From Phaeosaccion multiseriatum (Eukaryota > Ochrophyta, other classes), in the NCBI GenBank assembly GCA_965112735.1, contig OZ218957.1:1426001-1490000 (forward strand): 64,000 nucleotides of DNA, written 5' to 3'. A model generated the notes under the pieces. The model was not told the DNA's origin. It made no database searches and worked only from the letters and a program-made list of their open reading frames with translations. Shown piece after piece: positions 63,997-64,000 of the stretch; position 1 is the stretch's first letter, and each line of letters begins with the position of its first letter. Made by a program: the position numbers and the translations under genes.

Positions 63997-64000
63997 AGCT

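Overview
The window looks like a GC-rich nuclear genome segment from a photosynthetic protist with a secondary, red-type plastid, most likely a stramenopile alga. Four things support this. Most genes have introns with clean GT-AG (and a few GC-AG) junctions, and I could chain these in phase. Two predicted proteins (46995 + and 53910 -) begin with a signal peptide followed by a Phe-led segment, the style of plastid targeting in such algae. Tandem C-x4-C-x9-C-x2-H zinc-finger repeats of a type common in stramenopiles are present. Two genes resemble cilium/flagellum proteins (CFAP97- and CFAP77-like), so the lineage probably has a flagellate stage. Species is not determined. Microsatellites (GGA, GA, TGAG, CAA, CA) are very abundant.

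Layout. 1-12 kb holds host genes: a frameshifted FNIP-repeat gene, a small Ser-rich gene of unknown function, an INT/HMIT-type myo-inositol transporter, a five-exon coiled-coil gene and a seven-exon DnaJ (type II Hsp40). 12.7-27.4 kb is a nest of three antisense copies (A, B, C) of one non-LTR retrotransposon. Its protein combines a C2H2 finger, RING-like fingers, a reverse transcriptase with YADD, a CCHC knuckle and a restriction-like endonuclease region. Each copy sits in the same codons (GGG TGT GAG A, Gly-Cys-Glu) of a zinc-finger repeat gene whose 3' part survives at 27381-28147. A small inverted-repeat-bounded element follows at 28.5 kb, with a relative at 56.4 kb.

28.9-46.7 kb holds a CFAP97-like gene, an atypical E2F with two DNA-binding domains, and a 13-exon gene for a Dicer/RIG-I-family helicase ending in a dsRNA-binding domain. 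No RNase III domain is visible in it. 47-64 kb holds a plastid-targeted membrane protein, a Tas-like aldo-keto reductase, an orphan half U-box exon, decayed retrotransposon fragments (50.3-51.3 and 56.5-57.8 kb), a six-exon coiled-coil gene and a CFAP77-like gene.

Across the right half a roughly 20-bp motif (core TGTATCACCAACTGC) recurs at least 12 times in both orientations. Most sites are inside exons and every reading frame used stays open; one interrupts the dsRNA-binding domain. Together with the site-specific retrotransposon, it is the most unusual feature here. Exon coordinates were derived by hand from splice motifs and phase, and may be off by a base or two.
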